The notes below the pieces were generated by a model that was not told the origin of the DNA, made no database searches, and worked only from the letters and a program-made list of their open reading frames with translations. Shown one piece after another: positions 1 through 8,875 of a stretch of 64,000 bases of DNA (position 1 is its first letter; each line of letters starts with the position of its first letter). Position numbers and translations under genes: made by a program. Origin of the DNA: Leeuwenhoekiella parthenopeia (GTDB taxonomy: Bacteria > Bacteroidota > Bacteroidia > Flavobacteriales > Flavobacteriaceae); contig NZ_JAJGMW010000015.1 of assembly GCF_020782115.1 (NCBI RefSeq), positions 52,695-116,694 on the forward strand. Direction: 5' to 3'.

Positions 1-501
1 GCAGTTGCCGTAAGCAAAGGGCCTGGATCTTATACCGGTCTGCGAATAGGCGTAAGTGCTGCAAAGGGTTTATGCTACGCCCTGAATGTTCCTTTAATTG
101 CCACAAATACACTTAAAGCGCTTGCGATACAGGCCAACCAGTCTGGTGATGAGTTTAAGTATATTATTCCTGTGCTGGATGCCCGGCGTATGGAGGTCTA
201 CAGCGCGGTTTTTAACCCGGTTTTTGATGAAATACGAAGTATTGAAGCTCAAATTGTAGAAGAAAGCTCTTTTCTTAACTATCTCGATTCCGGTAAGGTC
301 TTGTTTATAGGAAATGGTGCAGCAAAGCTGAAAGACCTGATTAAACATCCCAACGCCCGTTTTAATGATAAGGCTCTGCCTTCTGCCCGGGAAATGATGC
401 CTTTGGCTTTAGCCAAATATAAAATAAGCGACACCGAAGATGTCGCTTATTTCGAGCCTTTTTATCTCAAAGACTTTTTTGTTACTTCAAAAAAGAAGTG
501 A
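1..501 (+). CDS. tsaB: tRNA threonylcarbamoyladenosine biosynthesis protein TsaB, C-terminal part
   Basis: The reading frame is open from the first base, so the N-terminus lies outside the window and 166 residues remain. TsaB is the inactive ASKHA-fold partner that dimerises with TsaD to make the t6A modification at position 37 of ANN-decoding tRNAs in the cytoplasm. The hallmark GPGSYTGLRIG is visible at fragment residues 7-17, and the phrase PVLDARRMEVYSA follows, both typical of TsaB. Roughly 60 N-terminal residues are missing compared with the usual length of about 220. The last codons contain a 12-bp perfect inverted repeat (422-433 and 441-452). The stop lies 3 bp from the stop of the convergent mscS gene. 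Confidence 0.93.
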   Translation, partial: AVAVSKGPGSYTGLRIGVSAAKGLCYALNVPLIATNTLKALAIQANQSGDEFKYIIPVLDARRMEVYSAVFNPVFDEIRSIEAQIVEESSFLNYLDSGKVLFIGNGAAKLKDLIKHPNARFNDKALPSAREMMPLALAKYKISDTEDVAYFEPFYLKDFFVTSKKK

Positions 502-504
502 TAT

Positions 505-1362
505 TTATTTGCCAGTAAAACTCGCGCCACTTTCATTAAACACGTGTACATCGCGTTGCGGAAATGGAATTACGATGCCTTGCTCCTCAAGTCTGTGTTT
601 ACCTTCTTCCAGTATGTGCCAGTGCAGCGCCCAGTAATCATCATTTGTAGCCCAGAAACGCAGGGACAGATTTACAGAGCTGTCTGCAAGTTCGGTTACC
701 ACGATCATAGGTTCGGGATGTGGGTCGTGCAATACGGTTTCCTGCTCATTCACCAGTTTAAGAAGAATTTCTTTAGCGAGCTTGATGTCGCTGTCGTACG
801 AAATCCCCCAGGTTTGTGCATTATGTCTTACGCCTTGCGAGGTGTAATTGATAATGTTGTCGTTTGAAAGTTTTCCATTAGGAATTACTGCCTCCTGGTT
901 TCCAAAGGTGATAAGGCGTGTGTTAAAAATAGAGATTTCCTTAACCGAACCGTCTACTCCCTGAGCCGAAATCCAGTCTCCTACTTTAAACGGTCTTAAG
1001 AGCAATATAAGCACTCCACCGGCAAAGTTGGCCAAAGAGCCCTGCAGGGCAAGACCTATTGCCAGACCGGCAGCACCAATAACGGCAATGAGCGATGATG
1101 ACTCTACTCCTAATTGGGTAATAACCACAACGAATAAGAGTATTTTTAAAGACCAGTTGATGAGGTCTGCTATAAATTTTTCAAGGGTGAGGTCGTAGTC
1201 TTTTTTGTCAAAGAATTTTTTCACCAGTTTGTTGATCACCCGAATGATCCAAAAACCGACGACTAAAGTCAAAATAGCACCTAAAAGACTGGGTAAAAAG
1301 TCTATAATTTTTTCGCCAAATTTATTGGCATAATCTTCTACTTGGTTGATATCAAATTGCAT
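505..1362 (-). CDS. mscS: MscS-family small-conductance mechanosensitive channel
   Basis: This 285-residue inner-membrane protein has almost exactly the length of E. coli MscS (286). Hydrophobic segments lie near residues 17-45, 66-90 and 92-125. The third is the Gly/Ala-rich pore helix (GAAGLAIGLALQGSLANFAGG) and runs into the family phrase RPFKVGDWI that starts the cytoplasmic beta domain. MscS channels open under membrane tension to release solutes during hypo-osmotic shock. The ATG at 1362 is the natural start. The gene converges with tsaB and is not in an obvious operon. Identification is strong at family level; the exact gating class is not readable from the sequence. Confidence 0.92.
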   Translation of the reverse strand: MQFDINQVEDYANKFGEKIIDFLPSLLGAILTLVVGFWIIRVINKLVKKFFDKKDYDLTLEKFIADLINWSLKILLFVVVITQLGVESSSLIAVIGAAGLAIGLALQGSLANFAGGVLILLLRPFKVGDWISAQGVDGSVKEISIFNTRLITFGNQEAVIPNGKLSNDNIINYTSQGVRHNAQTWGISYDSDIKLAKEILLKLVNEQETVLHDPHPEPMIVVTELADSSVNLSLRFWATNDDYWALHWHILEEGKHRLEEQGIVIPFPQRDVHVFNESGASFTGK

Positions 1363-1490
1363 ATTTAAATTTTTTACAAAGGTCTGGGATACACTGCAGA
1401 AATAAAAAATACCGTTGTTTAAATTAAGTTAATTCTAATGCCTTGATCGGGCGTTAGTTTATTGAAAATAATAGGTGTTAATTGACAATA

Positions 1491-1522
1491 AAAAAACCCG
1501 CAGAATTTTCTGCGGGTTTTTA
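1491..1522 (-). terminator. Intrinsic terminator downstream of the dodecin gene
   Basis: An inverted repeat with CCCGCAGAA and TTCTGCGGG arms is flanked on both sides by A/T runs. It lies just after the stop of the minus-strand dodecin gene, and on that strand the hairpin is followed by a run of U. Confidence 0.8.
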
Positions 1523-1539
1523 TTTTTAGTGAGCTGTTT

Positions 1540-1740
1540 TTATTTTACCTCAAAGGTAATCTTTACATTAACCCTGAATTCTGATACGGTATCTCCGGTA
1601 ACCACAGCACTTTGTTCATTTACATAAACCGAACGGATGTTCTTAATGGTTTTTGAAGCTTCTTTCACCGCATTAGCGGTTGCCTGTTCCCAGCTTTTAT
1701 TAGAGCTGGCTAATACTTCGATTACTTTTAAAACTGCCAT
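1540..1740 (-). CDS. Dodecin family protein
   Basis: A 66-residue protein with the dodecin pattern: KVIEVLASSNKSWEQA at the start, an amphipathic helix, then NIRSVYVNEQSA and a final beta strand VNVKITFEV. Dodecins form hollow dodecamers that store flavin (riboflavin, FMN or FAD) and limit its photoreactivity. Oddity: the Trp that usually follows NIR and sandwiches the flavin is Ser37 here, so ligand binding may differ. The gene is monocistronic, ending in a strong terminator. Family assignment is secure from length and motifs; flavin binding is uncertain. Confidence 0.88.
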   Translation of the reverse strand: MAVLKVIEVLASSNKSWEQATANAVKEASKTIKNIRSVYVNEQSAVVTGDTVSEFRVNVKITFEVK

Positions 1741-1825
1741 AATTATCTTTTTTGGTTATTTAAATTGTTAAATCCTCAATTTACGATAATTCGAGCAGTT
1801 AAGCTTTAATGATTTGTTAATCTAG

Positions 1826-2728
1826 CTAGCCATTTATAGCTTCAACGCTATTGATTCTGCCCTGCAGCATTTCCTTAAGCATGGTTTCAATCCCGTTTTT
1901 GAGTGTAAAAGTAGAAGAAGGGCATCCACTGCAGGCTCCCTGCAAAACAACCTGTACGTTTTTGGTTTCCGGATTGTAATGCTTAAACATAATATTGCCG
2001 CCGTCACTGGCTACGGCCGGTTTTACATACTCTTCAATAATATTGGCGATTTCTTTAGAGGTATCGTCCATATTTTCAAAATCCTGCTCCTTTTGGGCTT
2101 CGACAGCCTGAGGCGTTTTTTTGAAGTTTTCAGAAAGTATTTCTTTGCCGTCTTCAATCCAGTTTTTAATAAATTCCCGTACTTCCTGAAAAACGGAATC
2201 CCAGTCTGCTACCTCATATTTTTGGATGCTTACGTAATTAGAATCCATAAATACTTCTTTCACAAAAGGGAAGTGAAAAAGCTGCAAAGCCAAAGGGGCA
2301 TTTTTAGCTTCATCAATATTTTTAAACTCGAGGGTTTCGGTTACAATTTTTTTATTGGTCACAAATTTGAGCACTGCGGGGTTTGGGGTGCTTTCCGCAT
2401 ATACAGTGACCGGTATTTTCTTGGCAGTCGCGTCTTCAATGATAACAACTCCGTTGTCATTCAGGAAGTTTTCCAGCTGTCCGGCAAGTTCATCCTGCAC
2501 ATCTATCCAGTCTACGATGTTAAATTTTTCTACCGCTATAAAATTCTGAGAAATGTAAACTGTTTTTACAAACGGAAGGTAAAAAAGTTGTTGTGCCAAA
2601 GGTGAGTTTTTAGCCTCGTCAATATTGTGAAACTCATAGCTGTTATGGTCTACGAGAAATTTATTTGCCTGAAATTTTTTAATAGCAGGATTTGATGTGG
2701 GCTCTATAGTAATGGAGTAAGTGCTCAT
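1826..2728 (-). CDS. nfu: NifU/Nfu-type iron-sulfur cluster scaffold protein with duplicated N-terminal domain
   Basis: This 300-residue protein has two tandem Nfu N-terminal domains (about residues 4-90 and 105-195). Each carries the phrase NIDEAKN(S/A)PLA followed by LPFVK or FPFVK. A C-terminal NifU domain contains CSGCPSS with Cys266 and Cys269, which coordinate the 4Fe-4S cluster. The protein would assemble or carry Fe-S clusters to client enzymes in the cytoplasm. Most Nfu proteins have a single N domain, so the duplication lengthens this one. A -7 box (TAAATTTG on the minus strand, 2753 down to 2746) lies 18 bp upstream of the ATG. It is transcribed away from the porP-like gene. Confidence 0.92.
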   Translation of the reverse strand: MSTYSITIEPTSNPAIKKFQANKFLVDHNSYEFHNIDEAKNSPLAQQLFYLPFVKTVYISQNFIAVEKFNIVDWIDVQDELAGQLENFLNDNGVVIIEDATAKKIPVTVYAESTPNPAVLKFVTNKKIVTETLEFKNIDEAKNAPLALQLFHFPFVKEVFMDSNYVSIQKYEVADWDSVFQEVREFIKNWIEDGKEILSENFKKTPQAVEAQKEQDFENMDDTSKEIANIIEEYVKPAVASDGGNIMFKHYNPETKNVQVVLQGACSGCPSSTFTLKNGIETMLKEMLQGRINSVEAING

Positions 2729-2745
2729 AGTAAAAAATTTTGATG

Positions 2746-2753
2746 CAAATTTA
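2746..2753 (-). promoter_or_regulatory. Possible Bacteroidota -7 promoter box for nfu
   Basis: On the minus strand the sequence reads TAAATTTG, matching TAnnTTTG, 18 bp before the nfu ATG. No TTG -33 box is seen at the usual spacing, so support is partial. Confidence 0.35.
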
Positions 2754-2868
2754 GTTTTTTTAGACGGGACGTGTATTTTTTTCAGGGTCTAACTCGCTTG
2801 CCAATCATAATTTATTTAGATTTACAACGTTGGGTACCAATCGCACTAACAGCATTTTTAGAAGCTTC

Positions 2869-3867
2869 ATGTTGAATAAAAAAATTCTTTTCAGTTTACT
2901 GCTTTTATGGGGCTTGTCGAGCCGGGCGCAGGAGGGTATCCCGGTCTATTGGGATTATCTTACCGAAAATCTGTATTTACTGCATCCGTCGATGGCGGGA
3001 GCTGCAAATTCAAATCAGATACGACTTACCGGAAGACAGCAATGGTTTGATGTTGAGGACGCACCTAATCTGTACACAGCTTCGGTTAACGGCCGTGTGG
3101 GAGATAAGGTAGGTCTGGGTGCTATTCTATTTTCAGATGAAAACGGAAACTTCTCGCAACGCGGATTTTTCGGAACTTTTGCATATCACTTACTGCTTTC
3201 ACGCAATTACGTAGATCTTAATCAGTTGTCATTTGGCATTAACGTGGGGGTAATGCAAAATACCCTTGATGAAAGTGCTTTTGATTTAACCGATTTTGAT
3301 CCCATAATTTCCGGCGGAAGCCAGACCGATAATTACTTCAACGTAGATATTGGGATGTCCTATTACTTCCTTGATTTTTATGCACACGCTACCGTTAAGA
3401 ATGTTTTACCGCGTCAGCGTGCAATTTTTACTCCGGAATTAGAATCAACCAATCAGCGGCGGTATTTAGCTTCTGTGGGTTATGTTTTTGGAAAGTTCAA
3501 CAGTCCGTGGAGTTATGAGCCATCTTTGATGCTTCAGGCAACTGATGAGACTCAGGAAGTAAGTATCGATGTCAACGGAAAGGTGTACCGTAAATTTGAC
3601 TGGGGCAAACTATGGGGTGGTCTTTCGTACCGCCGCAATCTGGATGGTGCGCAATACCTTACGGAAGACGGAGCGGTGACAAGCCAGCGCTCACAATACC
3701 TTACGCCATTTGTCGGGATCACCTATAATCGCTTCCTGGTAGGATATACCTACTCGTATCAGCGAAATGACATCGTTCTTAGTAATGGTTTCCACCAGAT
3801 CACCCTTGGCTACGATTTTGGTGAGCGACGGGAGCCTTATGAATGTAACTGTCCGGCGATTAATTAA
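2869..3867 (+). CDS. PorP/SprF family outer-membrane protein (type IX secretion/gliding associated)
   Basis: From the ATG at 2869 this is a 332-residue protein with a signal peptide (LNKKILFSLLLLWGLSSRA) and the family signature LYLLHPSMAGA followed by RLTGRQQW. The rest is a beta-barrel pattern ending in GYDFGER. PorP/SprF proteins partner PorK/PorN-type machinery or anchor secreted adhesins of the type IX secretion system in the outer membrane. A TTG codon at 2830 would add 13 residues in front of the signal peptide and is unlikely. No sprB-like adhesin is adjacent, so the partner is unknown. The 3' end overlaps the convergent murI by 4 bp. Confidence 0.85.
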   Translation: MLNKKILFSLLLLWGLSSRAQEGIPVYWDYLTENLYLLHPSMAGAANSNQIRLTGRQQWFDVEDAPNLYTASVNGRVGDKVGLGAILFSDENGNFSQRGFFGTFAYHLLLSRNYVDLNQLSFGINVGVMQNTLDESAFDLTDFDPIISGGSQTDNYFNVDIGMSYYFLDFYAHATVKNVLPRQRAIFTPELESTNQRRYLASVGYVFGKFNSPWSYEPSLMLQATDETQEVSIDVNGKVYRKFDWGKLWGGLSYRRNLDGAQYLTEDGAVTSQRSQYLTPFVGITYNRFLVGYTYSYQRNDIVLSNGFHQITLGYDFGERREPYECNCPAIN

Positions 3868-4652
3868 AAATCCAAATAACCTACTTCTTTTTTTGATACA
3901 ACATCCTGTGTGAGATGCACAAGGGTCTCTACAGATGCATTGGTATAGAGGCTATGGCTTCCTTTTTCTTTAGAAGTATTCAATAAGGAATTAGACTCCA
4001 AAATCTTACGGGTTTGAAGGGCAACCGCCCGGCCACTATCTATAATTTGCACTTCTTCCGGCAACAATTCTTTTAAAATGGGAATCAAATACGGGTAATG
4101 GCTACAGCCCAGTACCAGATAATCCATATTTTCAGCAATCATTGGGTCGAGATAGGTTTGGAGTAATTCGCGTGTTTCGGTTGTGTTTATGAGCCCTTTT
4201 TCAATACGTTCTACCAGACCTGTGCCTATGACCTCAATTACGTTTAAATCGCTCGCATACAGGCTTGAGGTACGGGCAAAAAGTGCGCTGCTTAAAGTTC
4301 CTTTGGTGGCCAAAATGCCAATGGTTTTGCTTTTGGAAGATAAGGCAGCAGGTTTAATTGCGGGCTCAATCCCTATGAACGGAATGGGATAGGTTTTCCT
4401 AAGGAAGTCAATGGCGTTTGTTGTAGCGGTATTGCAGGCAACCACGATGAGTTTACAATGGAGTTCAAGTAGCTTTTCGGTATTTTTTACGGAAAGTGCC
4501 AGAATCTCTTCGGCTGATTTTTCGCCATAGGGCGCATTACGGCTATCGGCCAGATAAATGCTGTTTTCGTGCGGAAGAAGGCTAATGACCTCTTTCCAAA
4601 TAGAAGTGCCTCCTACGCCGCTGTCAAAAAAACCGATGGGTTGCTTACTCAT
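3864..4652 (-). CDS. murI: Glutamate racemase
   Basis: This 262-residue cytoplasmic enzyme interconverts L- and D-glutamate for peptidoglycan. Catalytic motifs are visible: FDSGVGG at residues 9-15, VACNTATT with catalytic Cys73, and LGCSHYPYL with the second catalytic Cys at about residue 184. Length is normal for the family (about 260-270). It is last in the minus-strand envelope block after the OmpH pair, but a terminator separates it from them, so it may have its own promoter. ATG at 4652. Confidence 0.96.
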   Translation of the reverse strand: MSKQPIGFFDSGVGGTSIWKEVISLLPHENSIYLADSRNAPYGEKSAEEILALSVKNTEKLLELHCKLIVVACNTATTNAIDFLRKTYPIPFIGIEPAIKPAALSSKSKTIGILATKGTLSSALFARTSSLYASDLNVIEVIGTGLVERIEKGLINTTETRELLQTYLDPMIAENMDYLVLGCSHYPYLIPILKELLPEEVQIIDSGRAVALQTRKILESNSLLNTSKEKGSHSLYTNASVETLVHLTQDVVSKKEVGYLDF

Positions 4653-4660
4653 AGCTTCAA

Positions 4661-4698
4661 AAATAAAAAACTGCCCTTTCGATTGCTCAAAAGGGCAG
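4661..4698 (-). terminator. Intrinsic terminator after the second ompH gene
   Basis: CTGCCCTTT (4671-4679) pairs with AAAGGGCAG (4690-4698). On the minus strand the hairpin is followed by a long U-rich tract, ending the ompH transcript before murI. Confidence 0.82.
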
Positions 4699-4722
4699 TG
4701 ATTTTTATTTAGGATTTAAGAT

Positions 4723-5235
4723 TTAGATACCTAATTCTTTCTTTACATCCGGCATAAGGTCATAACCGTCTGCAAGGATTAAACCGGTTCCTGTAGTACT
4801 GTCCAGGACGTATTTAAAACCTTTTGCACGTGCTACTTTTTGAATCGCGGTACGCGCTTTTTCAATAATAGGTTGTAAAGCTTCAGCTTCTTTCTTTTGA
4901 AGATCTCTTAACGCATTTTGACGGTATTCCATAATCTTGTTACGGGTTTGTTCCACTTCAGCCTGACGCTGTAAGTTGGTTTCGTCAGTTTGGTTAGGAG
5001 CTTCATTGCCATAACGGGTCATGGTTTTCTTAAGCTCTTCGGCCATAGTATTCATCTCTGCATCATAAGAGCTTTGAAGTTTTTCTAAGTCGGCCTGAGC
5101 CTGCTTATATTGAGGCATAGAGGTAAGCAAATCCTGAGTCGCAATATGGGCAACTTTTAAATCTTGAGCTTGCATAAATCCTGTCGTTCCTAAAATTAGG
5201 GCTAAGGCTACAACTAGGGTTTTAACGTGTTTCAT
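4723..5235 (-). CDS. OmpH/Skp family periplasmic chaperone
   Basis: A 170-residue protein with a clear signal peptide (ends near MQAQD, residues 20-24), a central coiled-coil of charged heptads (about 45-120) and the C-terminal Skp phrase KVARAKGFKYVLD. Skp/OmpH trimers hold unfolded outer-membrane proteins in the periplasm and hand them to BamA. It lies downstream of bamA and a longer ompH paralogue, the usual arrangement in Flavobacteria. Family assignment is firm; paralogue-specific roles are not known from the sequence. Confidence 0.92.
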   Translation of the reverse strand: MKHVKTLVVALALILGTTGFMQAQDLKVAHIATQDLLTSMPQYKQAQADLEKLQSSYDAEMNTMAEELKKTMTRYGNEAPNQTDETNLQRQAEVEQTRNKIMEYRQNALRDLQKKEAEALQPIIEKARTAIQKVARAKGFKYVLDSTTGTGLILADGYDLMPDVKKELGI

Positions 5236-5306
5236 TGTTCTGATATTAAGTGTTATAATTATTTAAAAAGTAATTGCCCTTTTAAACTCGTGACCGGAGT
5301 AAATTT

Positions 5307-6251
5307 TTAGTTAATAGAATCCTTTTGTTTTTTTCTGCTCTCTAAAATACTGTCTCTTCGGCGCTGACGCTCCTTTAAAATCTGCTGTCTGCGCTGTTCC
5401 GGCGTTAGCGTACCCGGTGGTGTTTCGCCCGGCAATCCCGGTGGATTGCTGGAGTTACTGCCTCCGGATCTTGCAGCCTCGACCGAGTCTTTTCTGCGTT
5501 GACGTTCTTCTATGATTTCACGTCGTCGACGTTCAAATTCTTCTCTTTTAGCGTTTTGTATAGAATCCCGAGTTGCTTTACGTGCTTCTATAAGCTGTTC
5601 GCGTTCGGTTTGCTTGGCGTTATTTGCCGCTTCGCGTGCTTCCCGTTCACGTACTTCTTCAACGCTTAGGGCTTCCGTGCGCTCCAGATCGTCTTTGTCT
5701 GACCGCGATTGAACTTGATTGCGTTTTGAAGAGCGTTTGATGCTCAATAGAATCTGATCGCTTACATCATGGCGCTTATCAGCATACAACATAACCAAAT
5801 CTGACGATTTATCAAGTACAAAGTCATATTGTCTGGCTGCGCCTATTTCCTGAACCGCATTAAAAACCTGATCCTGTATGGGTTCAATTAAAACGCTGCG
5901 TTGCTTCATCAAATCACCTTCCGGGCCAAAACGCTTTTGTTGATATTCTAAAATTTCATTTTGCATAAAGCGAATTTCGTCTTCGCGCTCCTTAATGAGT
6001 TCTTGCGTGAGCAGTACCCGCTCGTTCTCCAGAGCCTGCTTCATTTGCTCTATTTCATTGTTGCGTTTCTCGATCTCACTCTTCCACTCGGCAACGCGTT
6101 TGTCAAGTTGGGTTTGTGCTTCCTGATACTCGGGAACATTTTCTAAAATGTAATTCATGTCAACATAACCTATTCGAATACTACGCTGTGCTTTTAAATC
6201 GGTCGCAAAGAAACTCAATGCGAGACTGAAAATTAAAACGTGTGCTCTCAT
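5307..6251 (-). CDS. OmpH/Skp family protein with long Arg/Glu-rich C-terminal extension
   Basis: This 314-residue protein has a signal peptide (about residues 1-21, ending KAQ), the Skp core with the opening phrase IRIGYVDMNYILENVPEY, a coiled-coil of about residues 45-110, and QYDFVLDKSSDLVMLYAD. Beyond the core (about residue 175 on) lies a low-complexity, highly charged tail. It has repeated RRKDS/RRRDSI/KKQKDSI units and a Gly/Pro/Ser break. The core predicts an outer-membrane-protein chaperone; the tail is unexplained and nearly doubles the usual length. It sits 34 bp after bamA and before the short paralogue, so the three are probably co-transcribed. Confidence 0.9.
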   Translation of the reverse strand: MRAHVLIFSLALSFFATDLKAQRSIRIGYVDMNYILENVPEYQEAQTQLDKRVAEWKSEIEKRNNEIEQMKQALENERVLLTQELIKEREDEIRFMQNEILEYQQKRFGPEGDLMKQRSVLIEPIQDQVFNAVQEIGAARQYDFVLDKSSDLVMLYADKRHDVSDQILLSIKRSSKRNQVQSRSDKDDLERTEALSVEEVREREAREAANNAKQTEREQLIEARKATRDSIQNAKREEFERRRREIIEERQRRKDSVEAARSGGSNSSNPPGLPGETPPGTLTPEQRRQQILKERQRRRDSILESRKKQKDSIN

Positions 6252-6285
6252 AGATACAGGTACTTTAGAAAATATCGTGCCAAAA

Positions 6286-8871
6286 TTAAAATTGCTGACC
6301 GATTATGAAGTGTGTTTCCCAACCATTAGGACCTCCAACGGTTCCCGGAATAGGATCAAACCCATAACCAAAATCAATACCCAGCAAACCAAATGCGGGC
6401 ATAAATATACGAATACCTGCACCGGCTGAACGGTTCATTAAGAACGGATTATAATCTCTAAAATTGTCAAACGAAGAACCTGCTTCTGCAAATATCAGTG
6501 CATAGATTGATGCGGAAGGTTTTAAGGTTATAGGGTAACGCAATTCAAACTCAAATTTGTTGTAGATGGTGGCGCCATCATTAGGATCTAAATCGGGGTT
6601 TTCAGATCGATCCTGAGGAAGTACAGATTGGTTTGGATAACCTCTTAAACGAATAACCTCACGCCCGTCCAGTGCAAAACCACCAAGGCCGTCACCACCC
6701 AAAAAGAAGCGGTCAAATGGCGGGATGCCACGGTCGTTGTTGTACGCGCCGAGGAAACCAAACTCTACCTTGCTGCTTAAAACCAGTTTACCTACCAGAG
6801 ACGTAAACCACTGCCCTTCAAACTTCACTTTATAATACTCAAGCCAGTTAAAGCGTTCCTGGTCTATTTCTGCAACGGCCTGTCTGTCTCCTGCAGCTTC
6901 AGCTACAGCACGATCCTCTGCAAGTTGTTTATAGTCGGTCCCATTCCATAGTGAATAGGGTGGAGCAAGCTTGGCTGTTAGATTAAATTTAGACCCTGAT
7001 CTTGGAAAAATTGGGTTGATGTCGGTTTCATTACGCGAAATACCAATGGTATATGCCAGGTTTTCAGAAGAACCGTTACCAAAAGTAAACAGACCTACGT
7101 TGTAGTTTTTCAAATCAAAGTGCTGAAAGCTTATAGCATGTGAGATGGTAAAGAAGTTATCAGGTACTTCCAATCGTTTGGCCAGACCAATAGATCCACC
7201 GGTAATTAGGAAACGCTGATCTCTATCGGGTCTTGCACGGCCACCACCGCTAAAATCAAAACGGTACTGTACACTGTGTGAAAAGCTTAACTGCAATTGC
7301 ACCGGCTTTTTACCTCCTAACCAGGGCTCAACAAGTGAAGCACTATAGGTTTGATAAAAGGTACTGGCCTGTGCACGTAAACTGAATTTTTGACCATCTC
7401 CCATCGGAAGCGGTTTATAGGCTTCCTTATTAAACAGATTCTGGATGGAAAAGTTGTTAAACGAAAGTCCCAGAGTTCCCACAAAGCCACCGCCACCGTA
7501 ACCTCCCTGAAGTTCGATCTGGCTGGCGCCCTGTTCTACAAGAGCGTAGTTGATATCAATGGTGCCGTCATAAGGGTTGGCATTCAAAAACTGCGGATTA
7601 AGCTGTTCCGGGTCAAAGAAACCGGTTTGTCCCAATTCACGGGTTGTTTGCAATACGGCTGCCTGACTGTAACGCTGTCCGGGACGCGTACGCAGATTGC
7701 GATAGATTACGCGGTCTTTGGTTTTGTCGTTGCCGGTAATGGTAATGCGGTCGAAATATGCGAGTTTACCTTCAGTAATGCGTATTTCAAAATCTATGGT
7801 GTCGTTTTCTACATTGGTTTCAACAGGGTTGATAGAAGAGAACAAATAACCACTGTTTTTATATAGGTTAGACAGGTCATCTGCATTAGGATCCCCATCT
7901 TTAGAAATTCGTTCTTTAAGCAGAACTCCGTTGTAAACATCTCCTTTCTCAAGGCCAAGTTGCATGGCGAGTTCACGGTCTGAATATACTGTGTTTCCTA
8001 AGAAATCTATATCACCTATGTAGTACTTGTCGCCTTCCTCAACGGTAAGTTTTAGGGTGATTAGATCCTCACCGCTTTTAATAAGCGTGTCTGAAACGAT
8101 ACGGGCATCTCTAAAACCTTTCTCTTTGTATTTATCAATTACCGAAACTTTATCCTCAGCATAGTTCTCTGCGATGTATTTAGAGCGTTTCCAGAAGCGG
8201 ATGAGGTTTTTCTGCTTGGTGTTTTTCATTTGCTTGCGCAACTTGGAGTCTGATAACTGCTCATTGCCAATGAAATCAATGTCTTCGATCTTCACACGGT
8301 CGCTGAGTTCTACATTGACGAGCATGTCTACCTTTTGCCCACCTACAGAGTCTGTAACAGGCCGGGTAATGATGCTTACCTTAGAGTTGAGATAACCCTC
8401 TTTCTTGTATTTGTTCTCAATATAGAATTTGGTCTTGGTAATCAGGTTTTCGGTAACCTTGGCGCCTTTTTTAAGATCATTGTCTTTAATGATGTCTTTG
8501 GCTTTTTTCTCCTTAATACCATTTACGGTTACTTTATTAAGCTCGGGTACTTCCTCAATTTCAAATTTGAGGTCTACCACATCGCCATTGATGGTTGCGT
8601 AGAGATTGATGTCGCTAAAAAGATCAAGATCCCAGAGCTTTTTGATTACATTGCTGATGCGGTCACCGGGAAGGTAAACCTGCTCCCCGGGTCTCAAGCG
8701 GGTAAAGGCAATTACGGTTTGCTCGTTGTATTGTTTTGCACCTACTACCGATATCTCACCGATAGTGTATTGTTTACCGTTTGACACCGGTAAATCCTGC
8801 TGTGCAAAAAGGGAGGTAAACGTAAAACAGCTTACTAATAGGGACATTAAAAGGCGCTGTTTAACAGGCAT
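6286..8871 (-). CDS. bamA: Outer membrane protein assembly factor BamA
   Basis: An 861-residue outer-membrane protein that inserts beta-barrel proteins. I chose the ATG at 8871 because it gives a proper signal peptide (LLMSLLVSCFTFTSLFAQ); the upstream frame overlaps uppS and lacks sense as a leader. POTRA-like repeats occupy about residues 30-430 (for example DIDFIGNEQLSDSKLRK and DIDFLGNTVYSDRELA). The rest is a 16-strand barrel ending in aromatic Phe. The barrel motif RLRGYPNQ fits the L6 loop VRGF/Y position. uppS stops 4 bp upstream, indicating translational coupling; ompH genes follow. Confidence 0.95.
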   Translation of the reverse strand: MPVKQRLLMSLLVSCFTFTSLFAQQDLPVSNGKQYTIGEISVVGAKQYNEQTVIAFTRLRPGEQVYLPGDRISNVIKKLWDLDLFSDINLYATINGDVVDLKFEIEEVPELNKVTVNGIKEKKAKDIIKDNDLKKGAKVTENLITKTKFYIENKYKKEGYLNSKVSIITRPVTDSVGGQKVDMLVNVELSDRVKIEDIDFIGNEQLSDSKLRKQMKNTKQKNLIRFWKRSKYIAENYAEDKVSVIDKYKEKGFRDARIVSDTLIKSGEDLITLKLTVEEGDKYYIGDIDFLGNTVYSDRELAMQLGLEKGDVYNGVLLKERISKDGDPNADDLSNLYKNSGYLFSSINPVETNVENDTIDFEIRITEGKLAYFDRITITGNDKTKDRVIYRNLRTRPGQRYSQAAVLQTTRELGQTGFFDPEQLNPQFLNANPYDGTIDINYALVEQGASQIELQGGYGGGGFVGTLGLSFNNFSIQNLFNKEAYKPLPMGDGQKFSLRAQASTFYQTYSASLVEPWLGGKKPVQLQLSFSHSVQYRFDFSGGGRARPDRDQRFLITGGSIGLAKRLEVPDNFFTISHAISFQHFDLKNYNVGLFTFGNGSSENLAYTIGISRNETDINPIFPRSGSKFNLTAKLAPPYSLWNGTDYKQLAEDRAVAEAAGDRQAVAEIDQERFNWLEYYKVKFEGQWFTSLVGKLVLSSKVEFGFLGAYNNDRGIPPFDRFFLGGDGLGGFALDGREVIRLRGYPNQSVLPQDRSENPDLDPNDGATIYNKFEFELRYPITLKPSASIYALIFAEAGSSFDNFRDYNPFLMNRSAGAGIRIFMPAFGLLGIDFGYGFDPIPGTVGGPNGWETHFIIGQQF

Positions 8872-8875
8872 CTGT

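Noticed and set aside
1979..2605. A 208-residue open frame opposite the nfu gene
   Set aside because: It overlaps the whole nfu gene on the other strand, has no recognisable motif, and nfu is strongly supported.
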